DNA from: Bacillota bacterium
Lineage (GTDB): Bacteria > Bacillota > Clostridia > Peptostreptococcales > Anaerovoracaceae
Length of the DNA: 64,000 bases
Assembly: GCA_017432345.1 (NCBI GenBank)
Contig: JAFRJI010000012.1
Coordinates: 1-64,000 of the forward strand
Direction: 5' to 3'
Notes under the pieces: generated by a model
Seen by the model: only the letters and a program-made list of their open reading frames with translations
The model's database searches: none
Told to the model about the DNA's origin: nothing
Program-made: the position numbers and the translations under genes
Part shown: piece by piece, positions 16,553 through 24,601 of the stretch
Numbering within the stretch: the stretch's first letter is position 1
Layout: the number at the start of each line of letters is the position of its first letter

Positions 16553-18784
16553 CTAGTCGATCCCCAGCGCGCTGATTCCGATGTCCGCGACCACAATCTC
16601 GCCGCAGTAAGTCTTTGCAAAATTCTGCATGTGCACCAGCTTGCGCGCGTGGAAAGTGATCGTGCAGTCCGCCCGGACGGTGTTTTCGTCCAGCTCGCCC
16701 TCCTCAGTCAGGTCGCCGCCCATACCGGACGGAATATCCAGCGCGAACACCTTCGCGCCATCTGCTTTGGCTTGATTGATGAACAGTGCAGCGGCCAATC
16801 CGTTGCCGCGCAGCTGTCCGCGGAAGCCCGTGCCGTACATGGCGTCCACGATCACGCCCGGTTTGTCGGCCGCTTCATGCAATCCCGCCAACGCGGCCGG
16901 ATCCTGTTCCGGATCGATGACCGGGATCAGGTCGTGGATCAGCTCGAAATTGGTAATGGCATCCGGTGTCGTCGGCGGCCCGCCAGCCAGTAAGACCGTG
17001 ACGTCATACCCCACTTGTAACATTCTTCTGGCCACGACGAACCCGTCGCCGCCGTTGTTGCCTTTGCCGCAGAAGACCAGCACTTTGCCGGCTTCACCAG
17101 CGTTCGGAATGCGGTCGGTGATGGCTTCGAACGCTCTCATTCCGGCGTTCTCCATCATCTGATAATACGAAAGGCCCGCTGCGTCAGCGCCCTGTTCCAG
17201 TTCCTTCATCCGGGCGCAGGAGACGAAATACAGTTTCGTCACATCCAGCTGGTCGTACGGTACCAGGAACTGCCCGAGCACCTGCTTGATCTTCATGCAG
17301 CCCCCCGCTTCATCGGAGGCGATGTTCAGCGGCAGAATCGGATCGTGCAGCGACTTCCGCAACAGGCACCAGCCGCCTGGGAAGTTGATGCGGACGCCCT
17401 CGTAGTTCGGTGTTTCCAGGGAAAGCGGCATGCCTGCCGTCCCGTTTTCATCCGCGTTCGCCTGCACAAACGCTTCCAGATCCGCCAGCACTTTGTCGCC
17501 ATATGGCCCGAAGTCCTCGCCCTTGATCGGGATGCGGATCTCTTCTTCGTCCGCCGGATCCTGCAGATCCGCGATGACGCTGTCGATCGGCAGTCCCTCC
17601 CGGAAAAGCTGTGCCGCTTTGATCACGATCTTCGTCGCTAGATAGGCGCCATCGTCCAGGAAGTAGTTTTCTTTCAGCGCCGCATGGCCGGATGTCTCGA
17701 TGGCCAGCTGCGAATCGATGCCCTGCCGGTTCAGTTCTTTGGATTTGTTGATGACATTCCGGTAGCCTCTGCGGTACCGGAAATGCTTCAGTCCCAGGCC
17801 CTTTTCCAGATAGTCGGTCAGCTGTCGGCTGGTGATGCTGTCCGTGACCACCGTCGTTCCCGGGTGGTCGGCCGCCACCAGCGCCGCCGCCATGGCGATG
17901 ATGCCGTTGCGGGCGATTTCGCGGCCCTTGCTGTCCACTGCCGCGGAGCGGTCGACGTCTGTATCGAAAATCAGGCCCATATCCGCGCCGGTCTCGACGA
18001 CCTGCCGGGAGATGGATTCCATGGCCTCTTTGTTCTCCGGATTCGGCGCGTGGTTCGGGAACATCCCATCCGGCTCCAGGAACTGGCTGCCGGAAATGTC
18101 CGCTCCTAACGGCGCAAGAACGTCCTTCGCGTAAAACGCACCGCTACCGTTGCCGGCATCAACGACGATCTTCATGCCGAACAGCGGCTGCTCGCCCCCG
18201 GTTCCGTTCAGAATCAGCTGGCGCAGGTGCGCGCTGTACGGTCCCATGATATCGGCGGTATCCACGTCGATGGCGTCTGCCCCCGCAGCACCATCTGCAA
18301 AACCCTCTGCCCCGGCGGCTTCCGCTGCTTCGTGCAGCTGGGCGGCCCGCCACAGGATCTCGCTGATGTCCTGTTTCTCCAGTCCGCCTTCCGCGGTAAA
18401 GAATTTGAATCCGTTCCGGTTGAACGGCAGATGGCTCGCCGTGATCATGACTGTCCCGTCGCAGGCGAACTGCGGGAAGATGGTTGCCATGAACATCGCC
18501 GGCGTCGACGCCAGACCGAAATCAAAGGATTTTGCACCGCACCGTCCGAAGCCCCGGACGAGGCCCGCCAGCAGGTCCGGCCCGGAAACGCGGGGATCCC
18601 GCCCGACGGCCAGTTTCAGCTCGCCCGGATCCCGTCCGAGCCGCTCGCCCAGCCACTGGGCGAAACTCTGACCGATGAACCTGGCTTCTGTTGCCGTCAG
18701 ATTCGGCGTTTCTCCTTCAATCCCTTCGATCGCCACGCCGCGGATGTCACTGCCGTTCTGCAGTTTCTTGTATTTGCTGATCAT
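16553..18784 (-). CDS. Phosphoglucomutase/phosphomannomutase fused to NAD(P)H-hydrate epimerase (NnrE/YjeF_N)
   Basis: One open frame of 743 codons. Residues 1-500 are an alpha-D-phosphohexomutase with all four landmarks: TASHLP around catalytic Ser117, DTDVDR metal loop at 274-279, ETSGH sugar loop at 363-367, and GWCLLRKS phosphate loop from 471. Residues 520-743 are a YjeF_N/NnrE domain with MMENAGMRA, GKGNNGGDG (573-581), DAMYGTGFRG and ALDIPSGMGG. NnrE epimerises damaged NAD(P)HX; the partner NnrD dehydratase domain is absent here. It ends 26 bp before the LarE-MazG start, so both chimeras are probably cotranscribed. The combination is unexpected; an internal start producing free NnrE cannot be excluded. 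Confidence 0.88.
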   Translation of the reverse strand: MISKYKKLQNGSDIRGVAIEGIEGETPNLTATEARFIGQSFAQWLGERLGRDPGELKLAVGRDPRVSGPDLLAGLVRGFGRCGAKSFDFGLASTPAMFMATIFPQFACDGTVMITASHLPFNRNGFKFFTAEGGLEKQDISEILWRAAQLHEAAEAAGAEGFADGAAGADAIDVDTADIMGPYSAHLRQLILNGTGGEQPLFGMKIVVDAGNGSGAFYAKDVLAPLGADISGSQFLEPDGMFPNHAPNPENKEAMESISRQVVETGADMGLIFDTDVDRSAAVDSKGREIARNGIIAMAAALVAADHPGTTVVTDSITSRQLTDYLEKGLGLKHFRYRRGYRNVINKSKELNRQGIDSQLAIETSGHAALKENYFLDDGAYLATKIVIKAAQLFREGLPIDSVIADLQDPADEEEIRIPIKGEDFGPYGDKVLADLEAFVQANADENGTAGMPLSLETPNYEGVRINFPGGWCLLRKSLHDPILPLNIASDEAGGCMKIKQVLGQFLVPYDQLDVTKLYFVSCARMKELEQGADAAGLSYYQMMENAGMRAFEAITDRIPNAGEAGKVLVFCGKGNNGGDGFVVARRMLQVGYDVTVLLAGGPPTTPDAITNFELIHDLIPVIDPEQDPAALAGLHEAADKPGVIVDAMYGTGFRGQLRGNGLAAALFINQAKADGAKVFALDIPSGMGGDLTEEGELDENTVRADCTITFHARKLVHMQNFAKTYCGEIVVADIGISALGID

Positions 18785-18844
18785 TGCTTCACCTCTGTTT
18801 TCATTCCTGTTGCCTTGTGTACCCTTTTGCCTCTATGAAAACGC

Positions 18845-18871
18845 GAGCCCCGACGAAAAACGCCAGGGCTC
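18845..18871 (-). terminator. Weak hairpin terminator after the GntR gene
   Basis: Arms GAGCCC/GGGCTC (18845-18850, 18866-18871) are followed on the minus strand by GCGTTTTC, a short T-run. It lies between the GntR gene stop (18888) and the phosphomutase-NnrE start (18784). Strength is uncertain. Confidence 0.4.
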
Positions 18872-18887
18872 TGTTACTTTCTCAATC

Positions 18888-19559
18888 TTATACGTGTCTC
18901 TGTTGCACGCCTTCCTTCATGACGAGTTCTTTCAGCCGCTCAATGTGGATGTCGGCTGCATACCTTGCCTCTTTCGCATCGCCGCTCTCGATGGCTTTGA
19001 TGATTGCTTCGTGTTCCTCCGGCATGTTTTCCGCTCTTCTGAAGTTATCGTAGTAGATGTAACGGAAGCGGAGGACCAGTTCCTGCAACTGCTCGATCAT
19101 CTGGACCAGGATCTTGTTGTGACAGGAATCCACGATGGTCCGGTGGAATTTCGTATCAAACGCGATCATGTCTTCCATGCTGCCGCGCTTGACCGCGTCG
19201 TTGTACTGGTTCGAGACCTCACGGAGGATCTTCAGCTTATCTTCCGGCATACGGTCGGCCGCGAAAAACGCCGCGAGCCCCTCCAGGTCCTGACGGACCT
19301 CCAGAATCTCCACCATATCCTCGGTCGAGATCATCGACGCGTACGCGCCGCGGCGCGGCTCGATGGTCACGAGACCTTCCTTCTCCAGCTTCCGGATCGC
19401 CTCGCGGATCGGGGTTCTGGAAACACCCATCTCTTCCGCCAGTTCGACCTCCATCATCCGCGTTCCCGGGATGATTGCGCCGGTCAGGATCTGCATTTTT
19501 AATTCTTCATACACCATTTCCCGCAGCGGTTTATGGTTGTGGATATCAAAATTCAACAT
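18888..19559 (-). CDS. GntR family (FadR/FCD-type) transcriptional regulator
   Basis: A 223-residue DNA-binding repressor or activator. The N-terminal winged helix-turn-helix (about 10-70) contains LAEEMGVSRTPIREAIRKLE, characteristic of GntR proteins. The C-terminal all-helical FCD ligand domain (about 80-210) has FHRTIVDSCHN and metal- or ligand-contact histidines (HEAIIKAI, ADIHIERL). FCD members usually sense organic acids or sugar acids. Neighbours are ispE upstream and the phosphomutase chimera downstream, and neither identifies a regulon. The ligand is unknown. Confidence 0.9.
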   Translation of the reverse strand: MLNFDIHNHKPLREMVYEELKMQILTGAIIPGTRMMEVELAEEMGVSRTPIREAIRKLEKEGLVTIEPRRGAYASMISTEDMVEILEVRQDLEGLAAFFAADRMPEDKLKILREVSNQYNDAVKRGSMEDMIAFDTKFHRTIVDSCHNKILVQMIEQLQELVLRFRYIYYDNFRRAENMPEEHEAIIKAIESGDAKEARYAADIHIERLKELVMKEGVQQRHV

Positions 19560-19584
19560 TGTTCTTCCTCGCTGTCTATCGTCC

Positions 19585-20568
19585 TCAGTATGTCGTTCTC
19601 GTCCAAAAGCTCTCTCGGTTCTCGTTCTTCAGCTGCGCGCATACGGCTTTTGCGTGATTCAAACTGTCGCAAAGGCCAAAAACGGTCGGCCCGCTGCCGC
19701 TCATAAGAACGCCGGTTGGCTTGCATGCATTTTGTATTCTGTTCTTTGTATACACAACAATAGGATACCGCTTAAGTGTGAAATATTCAAGCACATTGAT
19801 CATATTTTTTCGGACGGCGTCCAAATCTTTTGTTTCTAATCCGCGGATCATTTCGGCCGTATCCGGACGCTCCGGGATCTCCACGGTATCGATGCCCCGA
19901 TAGACTTCTGCCGTCGATACGCTGATCGGCGGTTTGGACAGGACCAGATGGCTCTGCAGCCCCTTCAGCGGCTTCAGTTCCGTGCCTCGTCCCGTGGCCA
20001 GCGCACAGTGGCACGCCAGAGGATCGCCTGCGAACGCTTCCTTCAGCACCCGGTTCTCCGCGGCCTGTCCCATGACACAGAACGGCACGTCCGATCCGAG
20101 CTGTGCGCCTATTTTGCAAAGACTCGCGATATCGAGCCCCAGTCCCCATAACTGGTTCAGCGCGTGCAGGATCGCGGCGCCGTTTCCACTGCCACCGGCC
20201 AGTCCCGCCGCCACCGGGATTCGTTTCTTGATGTGGATGATCAGCTGTCCGGACCGCTCTGCGCCATACGCTTCCTTCATCAAAAGCGCCGCTTTATATG
20301 CCAGATTCCGCTCGTCCACCGGAAGGTAATGCCGGTTCGTGGTCAGGGAAATCGAAAAGCCGCCATCTGCGGCGCCACGCGCCGGCATCTCAGAACTTTG
20401 CGCCGGCATCTCAGAACTTTGCGCCGGCTTCCAGGTGACGCTGATGTCGTCGCACAGCAGGATCTGCTGCATGACCATTTCCACCTCGTGGAACCCGCCT
20501 TCCAGAACGCCTTTTACATCCAGGCACAGATTGATTTTCGCATAGGATCTCAGTTCGATTCTCTCCAT
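19585..20568 (-). CDS. ispE: 4-diphosphocytidyl-2-C-methyl-D-erythritol kinase
   Basis: A GHMP-family kinase of the MEP isoprenoid pathway, 327 residues from the ATG at 20568, which has an AAGGAG site; the in-frame start at 20598 lacks one. YAKINLCLDV is near the N-terminus, the ATP loop is PVAAGLAGGSGNGAA near residue 125, and the C-terminal motif is LMSGSGPTVFG. Just before residue 70 an AQSSEMP heptapeptide is repeated twice, encoded by two perfect 21-bp copies at 20381-20422, an in-frame insertion not typical of the family. It follows the terminator at 20585-20618. Confidence 0.95.
   Translation of the reverse strand: MERIELRSYAKINLCLDVKGVLEGGFHEVEMVMQQILLCDDISVTWKPAQSSEMPAQSSEMPARGAADGGFSISLTTNRHYLPVDERNLAYKAALLMKEAYGAERSGQLIIHIKKRIPVAAGLAGGSGNGAAILHALNQLWGLGLDIASLCKIGAQLGSDVPFCVMGQAAENRVLKEAFAGDPLACHCALATGRGTELKPLKGLQSHLVLSKPPISVSTAEVYRGIDTVEIPERPDTAEMIRGLETKDLDAVRKNMINVLEYFTLKRYPIVVYTKNRIQNACKPTGVLMSGSGPTVFGLCDSLNHAKAVCAQLKNENRESFWTRTTY
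20381..20428. repeat. Perfect 21-bp tandem duplication inside ispE
   Basis: Two identical 21-bp copies (20381-20401 and 20402-20422) plus six bases of a third encode repeated AQSSEMP in IspE. Being a multiple of three, slippage keeps the frame. Confidence 0.9.
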
Positions 20569-20584
20569 GGTTCGTCTCCTTCGG

Positions 20585-20618
20585 AAAAAAACAGGCAAGC
20601 GGAAACCCGCTCACCTGT
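20585..20618 (-). terminator. Intrinsic terminator at the end of the 13-kb minus-strand gene run
   Basis: Stem ACAGG-AGCGG / CCGCT-CCTGT (20591-20618) followed on the minus strand by a run of T (A20585-20590 on the plus strand). It lies 10 bases beyond the stop of the membrane protein gene at 20629 and separates that operon from ispE. Confidence 0.8.
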
Positions 20619-20628
20619 CATTCATCCG

Positions 20629-21582
20629 TTATTTTTTCTTGCCTTTTTTGTTTTTGCCCTTGGCATTCTTTTTCTTTCCGGACTGGTTCTTTGGATTGGT
20701 CGTTCCCTTGGAGGTTTTGGCCTTGCTCTCGTTCGGCTGTTCGACCTTCTTGCCCTTATCCGTTACGACGGTAACCTTGTAGGTGCTTCCGGCTGCGGAG
20801 ATCGGTCTCGGTCCGGCAACTCTCTTGTTGTGTTCTCTCCGAATCTTTTCGATGATCTCGGCTTCGATGGCGGCTTCCGCTTCGCGCTGTCTCGCTTCGG
20901 CTTCGGCCTTCTTGTTCTTTTTCTTGTTTTCCTTGGCGACGATCTCTTCCACGGACTTGCCGGTCTTCTTCGCCTGCTTATATGGATTGACCGCTTCGGT
21001 CTTCTTCTTTTCTTCCTTTTCCTTCTCCTGCGCCTTCTTCGTGCTCCGTACGGTGAAGAATACCATACCACCCATCATCAGGACCATCAGGAGCATGTAG
21101 ATCATCGTGGACCGCTGCTGGTTCAGCGTCGTCAGCGAGATCGTCCGCTGCTGTCCCAGGATCGATCCGTCAACCGCCGGAAAGTCTCTGGCGATAGTCA
21201 GCGTATAGGTCTGGTCACCCTTGATCTGATGATCCCGGTCCGCTGAAACGACATCCGCGGCGACCATCAGCAGGCCTTCTTCGTCATCGCTGTAGTACAC
21301 CTGGATCGGAATCTTTACGCCATCGGCGCTCTTGAGAGCGAACTTCGCGGCGTTCGCCTTCTTGGCTTCCTTCGTTTCCGGCTTGACTGCCTTATTGAAG
21401 TAGATCTTCACACTGAAGTTGTCGACCGCAACGCCCTCGGTCCCGTTTTCCGGCGAGGTCTGCGTGATCTCCAGGTCGGTCTTTACTTCCGCGGCTTTAT
21501 CATTGTCCGCCGCAAAGCAGGCCGGCATGCACATCGCTGCTGCAATCAATATCATGCACACCAGTGCACTTATTCTTTTCAT
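20629..21582 (-). CDS. Membrane-anchored Ig-like (Big_5-type) domain protein with lysine-rich cytoplasmic tail
   Basis: The 317-residue start is set at 21582, where ATG overlaps the tadA stop as ATGA and a GGAGGAAG site precedes it. A signal peptide (about 1-24, ending ACFA) is followed by an extracellular Ig-like domain (about 35-155; SPENGTEGVAVDNFSVKIYF is the Big_5 opening). A single transmembrane helix (MIYMLLMVLMMGGMVFF) comes next, then a highly basic Lys/Glu-rich tail that ends KKKNAKGKNKKGKKK. The tail could bind nucleic acid or membrane, but nothing proves it. No known function. It is the last gene before a terminator. Confidence 0.8.
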   Translation of the reverse strand: MKRISALVCMILIAAAMCMPACFAADNDKAAEVKTDLEITQTSPENGTEGVAVDNFSVKIYFNKAVKPETKEAKKANAAKFALKSADGVKIPIQVYYSDDEEGLLMVAADVVSADRDHQIKGDQTYTLTIARDFPAVDGSILGQQRTISLTTLNQQRSTMIYMLLMVLMMGGMVFFTVRSTKKAQEKEKEEKKKTEAVNPYKQAKKTGKSVEEIVAKENKKKNKKAEAEARQREAEAAIEAEIIEKIRREHNKRVAGPRPISAAGSTYKVTVVTDKGKKVEQPNESKAKTSKGTTNPKNQSGKKKNAKGKNKKGKKK

Positions 21583-22052
21583 TCCTGTTCTTCCTCCGAC
21601 TTCGTTTTGTTGCTTCGCAGTTTTCTGAAAAACGTCTTCATGAGTTCGGCGCATTCCTCTCCCATGAGACCAGTCTCTATCTCTACGAAATGGTTGAGCC
21701 TTTCATCCTGCGGGATGTTGAACACCGATCCACAGGCGCCGGCCTTGGGGTCCATCGTTCCGATCACGAGTTTCTCGATCCTGGACCAGACGATCGCCCC
21801 GGCGCACATGCTGCACGGTTCTGTCGTGACGTACATGCTGCAGCCGGTCAGTCTCCATCCCCCGAGCCTTTGCGCGGCCTGGCGGATGGCGAGCATCTCC
21901 GCGTGGGCGGTAGGATCCTTCATGCTCTCGGTCAGGTTGTGGCCTCTGGCAATGATCTCGCCGTCCCGGACGATCACCGCGCCGACGGGGATCTCCCCCA
22001 TCGCGGCGGCTATTTCCGCTTCTTTCAAAGCTTCCACCATATATTTTTTCAT
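21579..22052 (-). CDS. tadA: tRNA-specific adenosine deaminase
   Basis: Converts A34 to inosine in the tRNA-Arg(ACG) anticodon. It is 157 residues from the ATG at 22052; the longer in-frame version to 22091 adds residues not seen in TadA. Zinc and catalytic motifs are present: HAEMLAIRQAA near residue 54 (His and catalytic Glu) and EPCSMCAGAI near residue 83 (two Cys). The N-terminus has GEIPVGAVIV, as expected. It is translationally coupled to the downstream membrane protein gene. Confidence 0.95.
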   Translation of the reverse strand: MKKYMVEALKEAEIAAAMGEIPVGAVIVRDGEIIARGHNLTESMKDPTAHAEMLAIRQAAQRLGGWRLTGCSMYVTTEPCSMCAGAIVWSRIEKLVIGTMDPKAGACGSVFNIPQDERLNHFVEIETGLMGEECAELMKTFFRKLRSNKTKSEEEQE

Positions 22053-22084
22053 ACGCTTAACAATGTTACCACATTTTAGAGCGG

Positions 22085-22636
22085 CTAGCAAGATTTGAAA
22101 TATTCTTCTTTGAGCATCGAATAGCAGCGGACTTCCCGGATCCTTCCGTCGTACATCCGGTACGCGCGGCGCAATGTTCCTTCGTACTTGAACCCGCTCT
22201 TTTCGATGACGCGCTGGCTCCTGAGATTCGTTTCGCTGGTGCGGATCATGAGCACCTGCAGCTTCAGCGTCTCAAAGGCGTACTGGATGAGCCGGGCCAC
22301 CGCCTCGGTCATGTAGCCTTTGCCCCAGCAGTCTTTGGCGAGGGAATAGCCCATCTCGCGGCTGGAGACGCCCGGCCGGTATTTGTCCGGTTCGAACCCG
22401 ATGCTGCCGACGACTTTGCCGCTCTCCTTCTCCACGATCGCCCAGGTCTCGTTCACCCGGAACAGGGTGTCAATGATCATGCGGGATTCCCCCACGTTCG
22501 CGTGGGGTTTCCAGCCCGCGTTCGGCCCGACGTCCGGATCCTTCGCATACTCATAGAGCTGCGCCGCATCCCGCCGTTCCCACATTCTCAATATTAATCG
22601 GTCTGTTTCCAGTGTCGGTACTTTGACTTTTTTCAT
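22085..22636 (-). CDS. GNAT family N-acetyltransferase (RimJ/RimL-like)
   Basis: A 183-residue acetyl-CoA-dependent acetyltransferase. It starts LETDRLILRMW, typical of the RimJ/RimL/SpeG subgroup. The acetyl-CoA loop region appears as EMGYSLAKDCWGKGYMTEAV near residue 95, followed by ETNLRSQRVIEKSGFKYEGT. Members acetylate protein N-termini, polyamines or antibiotics; the substrate here is not deducible. It lies 6 bp after the LtaS-like gene and upstream of tadA in one transcription unit. Confidence 0.88.
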   Translation of the reverse strand: MKKVKVPTLETDRLILRMWERRDAAQLYEYAKDPDVGPNAGWKPHANVGESRMIIDTLFRVNETWAIVEKESGKVVGSIGFEPDKYRPGVSSREMGYSLAKDCWGKGYMTEAVARLIQYAFETLKLQVLMIRTSETNLRSQRVIEKSGFKYEGTLRRAYRMYDGRIREVRCYSMLKEEYFKSC

Positions 22637-22642
22637 ATTCCG

Positions 22643-24601
22643 CTACTCTGTCGTGCTGAGGATCTCCTTGTTCTTTTCGACCTGGCTGACTTTCATCCGT
22701 TCGACATCCTCCGGGTCCACTTCTTCGTTGAGGGCGAGGATGTTCGGTCCCAGATAGACGGTCTTCAGGACCTCGCCGTCCAGCGAGATCTTGCTGAACT
22801 CGGTGAAGTTCTGTCCTTTGATATAGTACTTGTCGCCGATCTGTACGACCTCGTCGATCTTGATTTCCTTGACGCCCATCTGCATGTCACTCGGCTCGTA
22901 CGGATTGATCCCGCCGTAGATATACTCCTTGCCGTACAGCATGTCATAGGCGAGGGCTTCCAGGTTGTCCTTGTAGTGCTTGTCCTTCCGGTGGTTCTGA
23001 TGATACTTCGTCAGCATGCCTGCGCTGATCCCGAGCCGCTTCAGGACTTCCGGCCCGATCTCATAGGTGGACGTATCTCTATCCTGTTTCGCCAGGCCGA
23101 AGTTGCTCCAGACGATGTACTGCGTCTTGTACAAATCTCCGGTCTTCAGCTGTTCTTCGGTCATATCTAGCGCCGGCAGGTGGTCGCCGTACATGACGAG
23201 GATCACGTCTTCTTTATAGTCTTCCAGCGCGTCGGTCAGGTCTTTGACGAAGATGTCCATCTCGTAGACCTGGTTGGCGTAGTATTCGTAAGCCCAGCGC
23301 GTTTCTTCATCCGGCGCCTCGGTCACGGTGATCTCCGGGTCCATGATCATCTGCTCCGTCGGATATTTGCCGTGGCCCTGGACAGATATCGTATAGATGT
23401 AGTCCGGACCCTTGCTACTCTTGAGCGCGTCGAAAATGCATTCCGTCAGCAGCGAGTCTTTCGCCCAGTTCTTCGGCGTCTTCATGACGTTGTTCATGTA
23501 TTCGAGACAGGTGAACGTATCGAAGCCCAGATTCCGGAAGACTTTGTTCCGGTTGTAGAAGGCGCCCCTGTGGTTGTGGATCGCGTGGGCCGTATAGTCC
23601 AACTGCTTCAGATCGTATGCCATGCTCTCGCAGGTCTTCTCGGTCAAGACGCTCTTATGCGGGTATTCGCCCGGCCCGAAGAATTTTGCACTGATCCCGG
23701 TCATGGCCTCGAATTCGACGTTCGCCGTGCCGGCACCGACCGCCGGTACCGTGATGTATCCGGAGGAGTATTCCTTCATCAGTTTCCGGTAATTCGGCAT
23801 CGGATCCTTCGAGTACTTGACGTCCTTTACGATCTTCGGATCCACGAAGGATTCCATCTGCAGGAAGATGATGTTCGGCTTGAAATCCACATCCGTGTCG
23901 TCGTCTTTGCCCGGCGTGTAGGTTCCGTCCTTGCCCAGTTCGCCCTTGTCGAAGAGGCCGGTGATCATCTCTTCGGAGTAGCCCCGCGGCTTGTCGATCC
24001 CCGTCTTCAGCCAGGTGATCAGGAAGGAGTACGGCACGCCGTTGTCGCGGTAGGCGTAGGCCAGGTTTCCGAAGAACGTGTCCAGTACGCCGATGCGCAT
24101 TCCGCCGGTGATCGAGCCGATGGTCACGAGGACGATCAGCACGAAGGTCACGATGGTCTTCCGGTAATCCACCTTTTCCCCGGTCGGCTTCATCTTCCGG
24201 TACAGGAAAATGATGAGCAGGACCAGCGCCGCGATGCCCGCGCATAGGATGATCAGTGTCTTCGTGGAAAAATAGTTCGTCAGAATGGACATGCCCTCGC
24301 TCAGGTTGCTCAGATCCTTTACGTTGAACGGGGTCATGCGGTTGGACAGGATCACGCCGTTGGTGATGCCCAGCGCCAGCCAGAGAAGCGACAGCATGAG
24401 CGCTACGAACATCCTTCTCCGGAAGAACAGCGCCACGGACAGTACCATGAAGATCAGCATCGTATTGCAGAAGAAGACCAGCGGGTGCTGTACCATAAAG
24501 CCGGCGCTAAGGATCAGCGAATGCCGCCCCAGCGTCTCAATGATCAGGTTCAGAACGATCGAACCTATGAATATGATCAGAATATCTTTCCAGTTTTTCA
24601 T
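22643..24601 (-). CDS. LtaS-like membrane sulfatase (lipoteichoic acid synthase family)
   Basis: A 652-residue integral membrane enzyme. Five hydrophobic helices occupy roughly 1-200; an extracellular alkaline-phosphatase/sulfatase-fold domain follows at about 240-540. Metal and nucleophile motifs are visible: IIFLQMESF, GTANVEFEAMTG (the Thr nucleophile region), HNHRGAFYNR and MYGDHLPAL. Family members polymerise glycerol phosphate or transfer phosphoglycerol to surface glycans. The last 90 residues form an extra beta-rich segment beyond the sulfatase fold (KYYIKGQNFTEFSKISLDG). Its ATG overlaps no upstream gene, but its start is shared with the rsmA stop (ATGA). Confidence 0.9.
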   Translation of the reverse strand: MKNWKDILIIFIGSIVLNLIIETLGRHSLILSAGFMVQHPLVFFCNTMLIFMVLSVALFFRRRMFVALMLSLLWLALGITNGVILSNRMTPFNVKDLSNLSEGMSILTNYFSTKTLIILCAGIAALVLLIIFLYRKMKPTGEKVDYRKTIVTFVLIVLVTIGSITGGMRIGVLDTFFGNLAYAYRDNGVPYSFLITWLKTGIDKPRGYSEEMITGLFDKGELGKDGTYTPGKDDDTDVDFKPNIIFLQMESFVDPKIVKDVKYSKDPMPNYRKLMKEYSSGYITVPAVGAGTANVEFEAMTGISAKFFGPGEYPHKSVLTEKTCESMAYDLKQLDYTAHAIHNHRGAFYNRNKVFRNLGFDTFTCLEYMNNVMKTPKNWAKDSLLTECIFDALKSSKGPDYIYTISVQGHGKYPTEQMIMDPEITVTEAPDEETRWAYEYYANQVYEMDIFVKDLTDALEDYKEDVILVMYGDHLPALDMTEEQLKTGDLYKTQYIVWSNFGLAKQDRDTSTYEIGPEVLKRLGISAGMLTKYHQNHRKDKHYKDNLEALAYDMLYGKEYIYGGINPYEPSDMQMGVKEIKIDEVVQIGDKYYIKGQNFTEFSKISLDGEVLKTVYLGPNILALNEEVDPEDVERMKVSQVEKNKEILSTTE

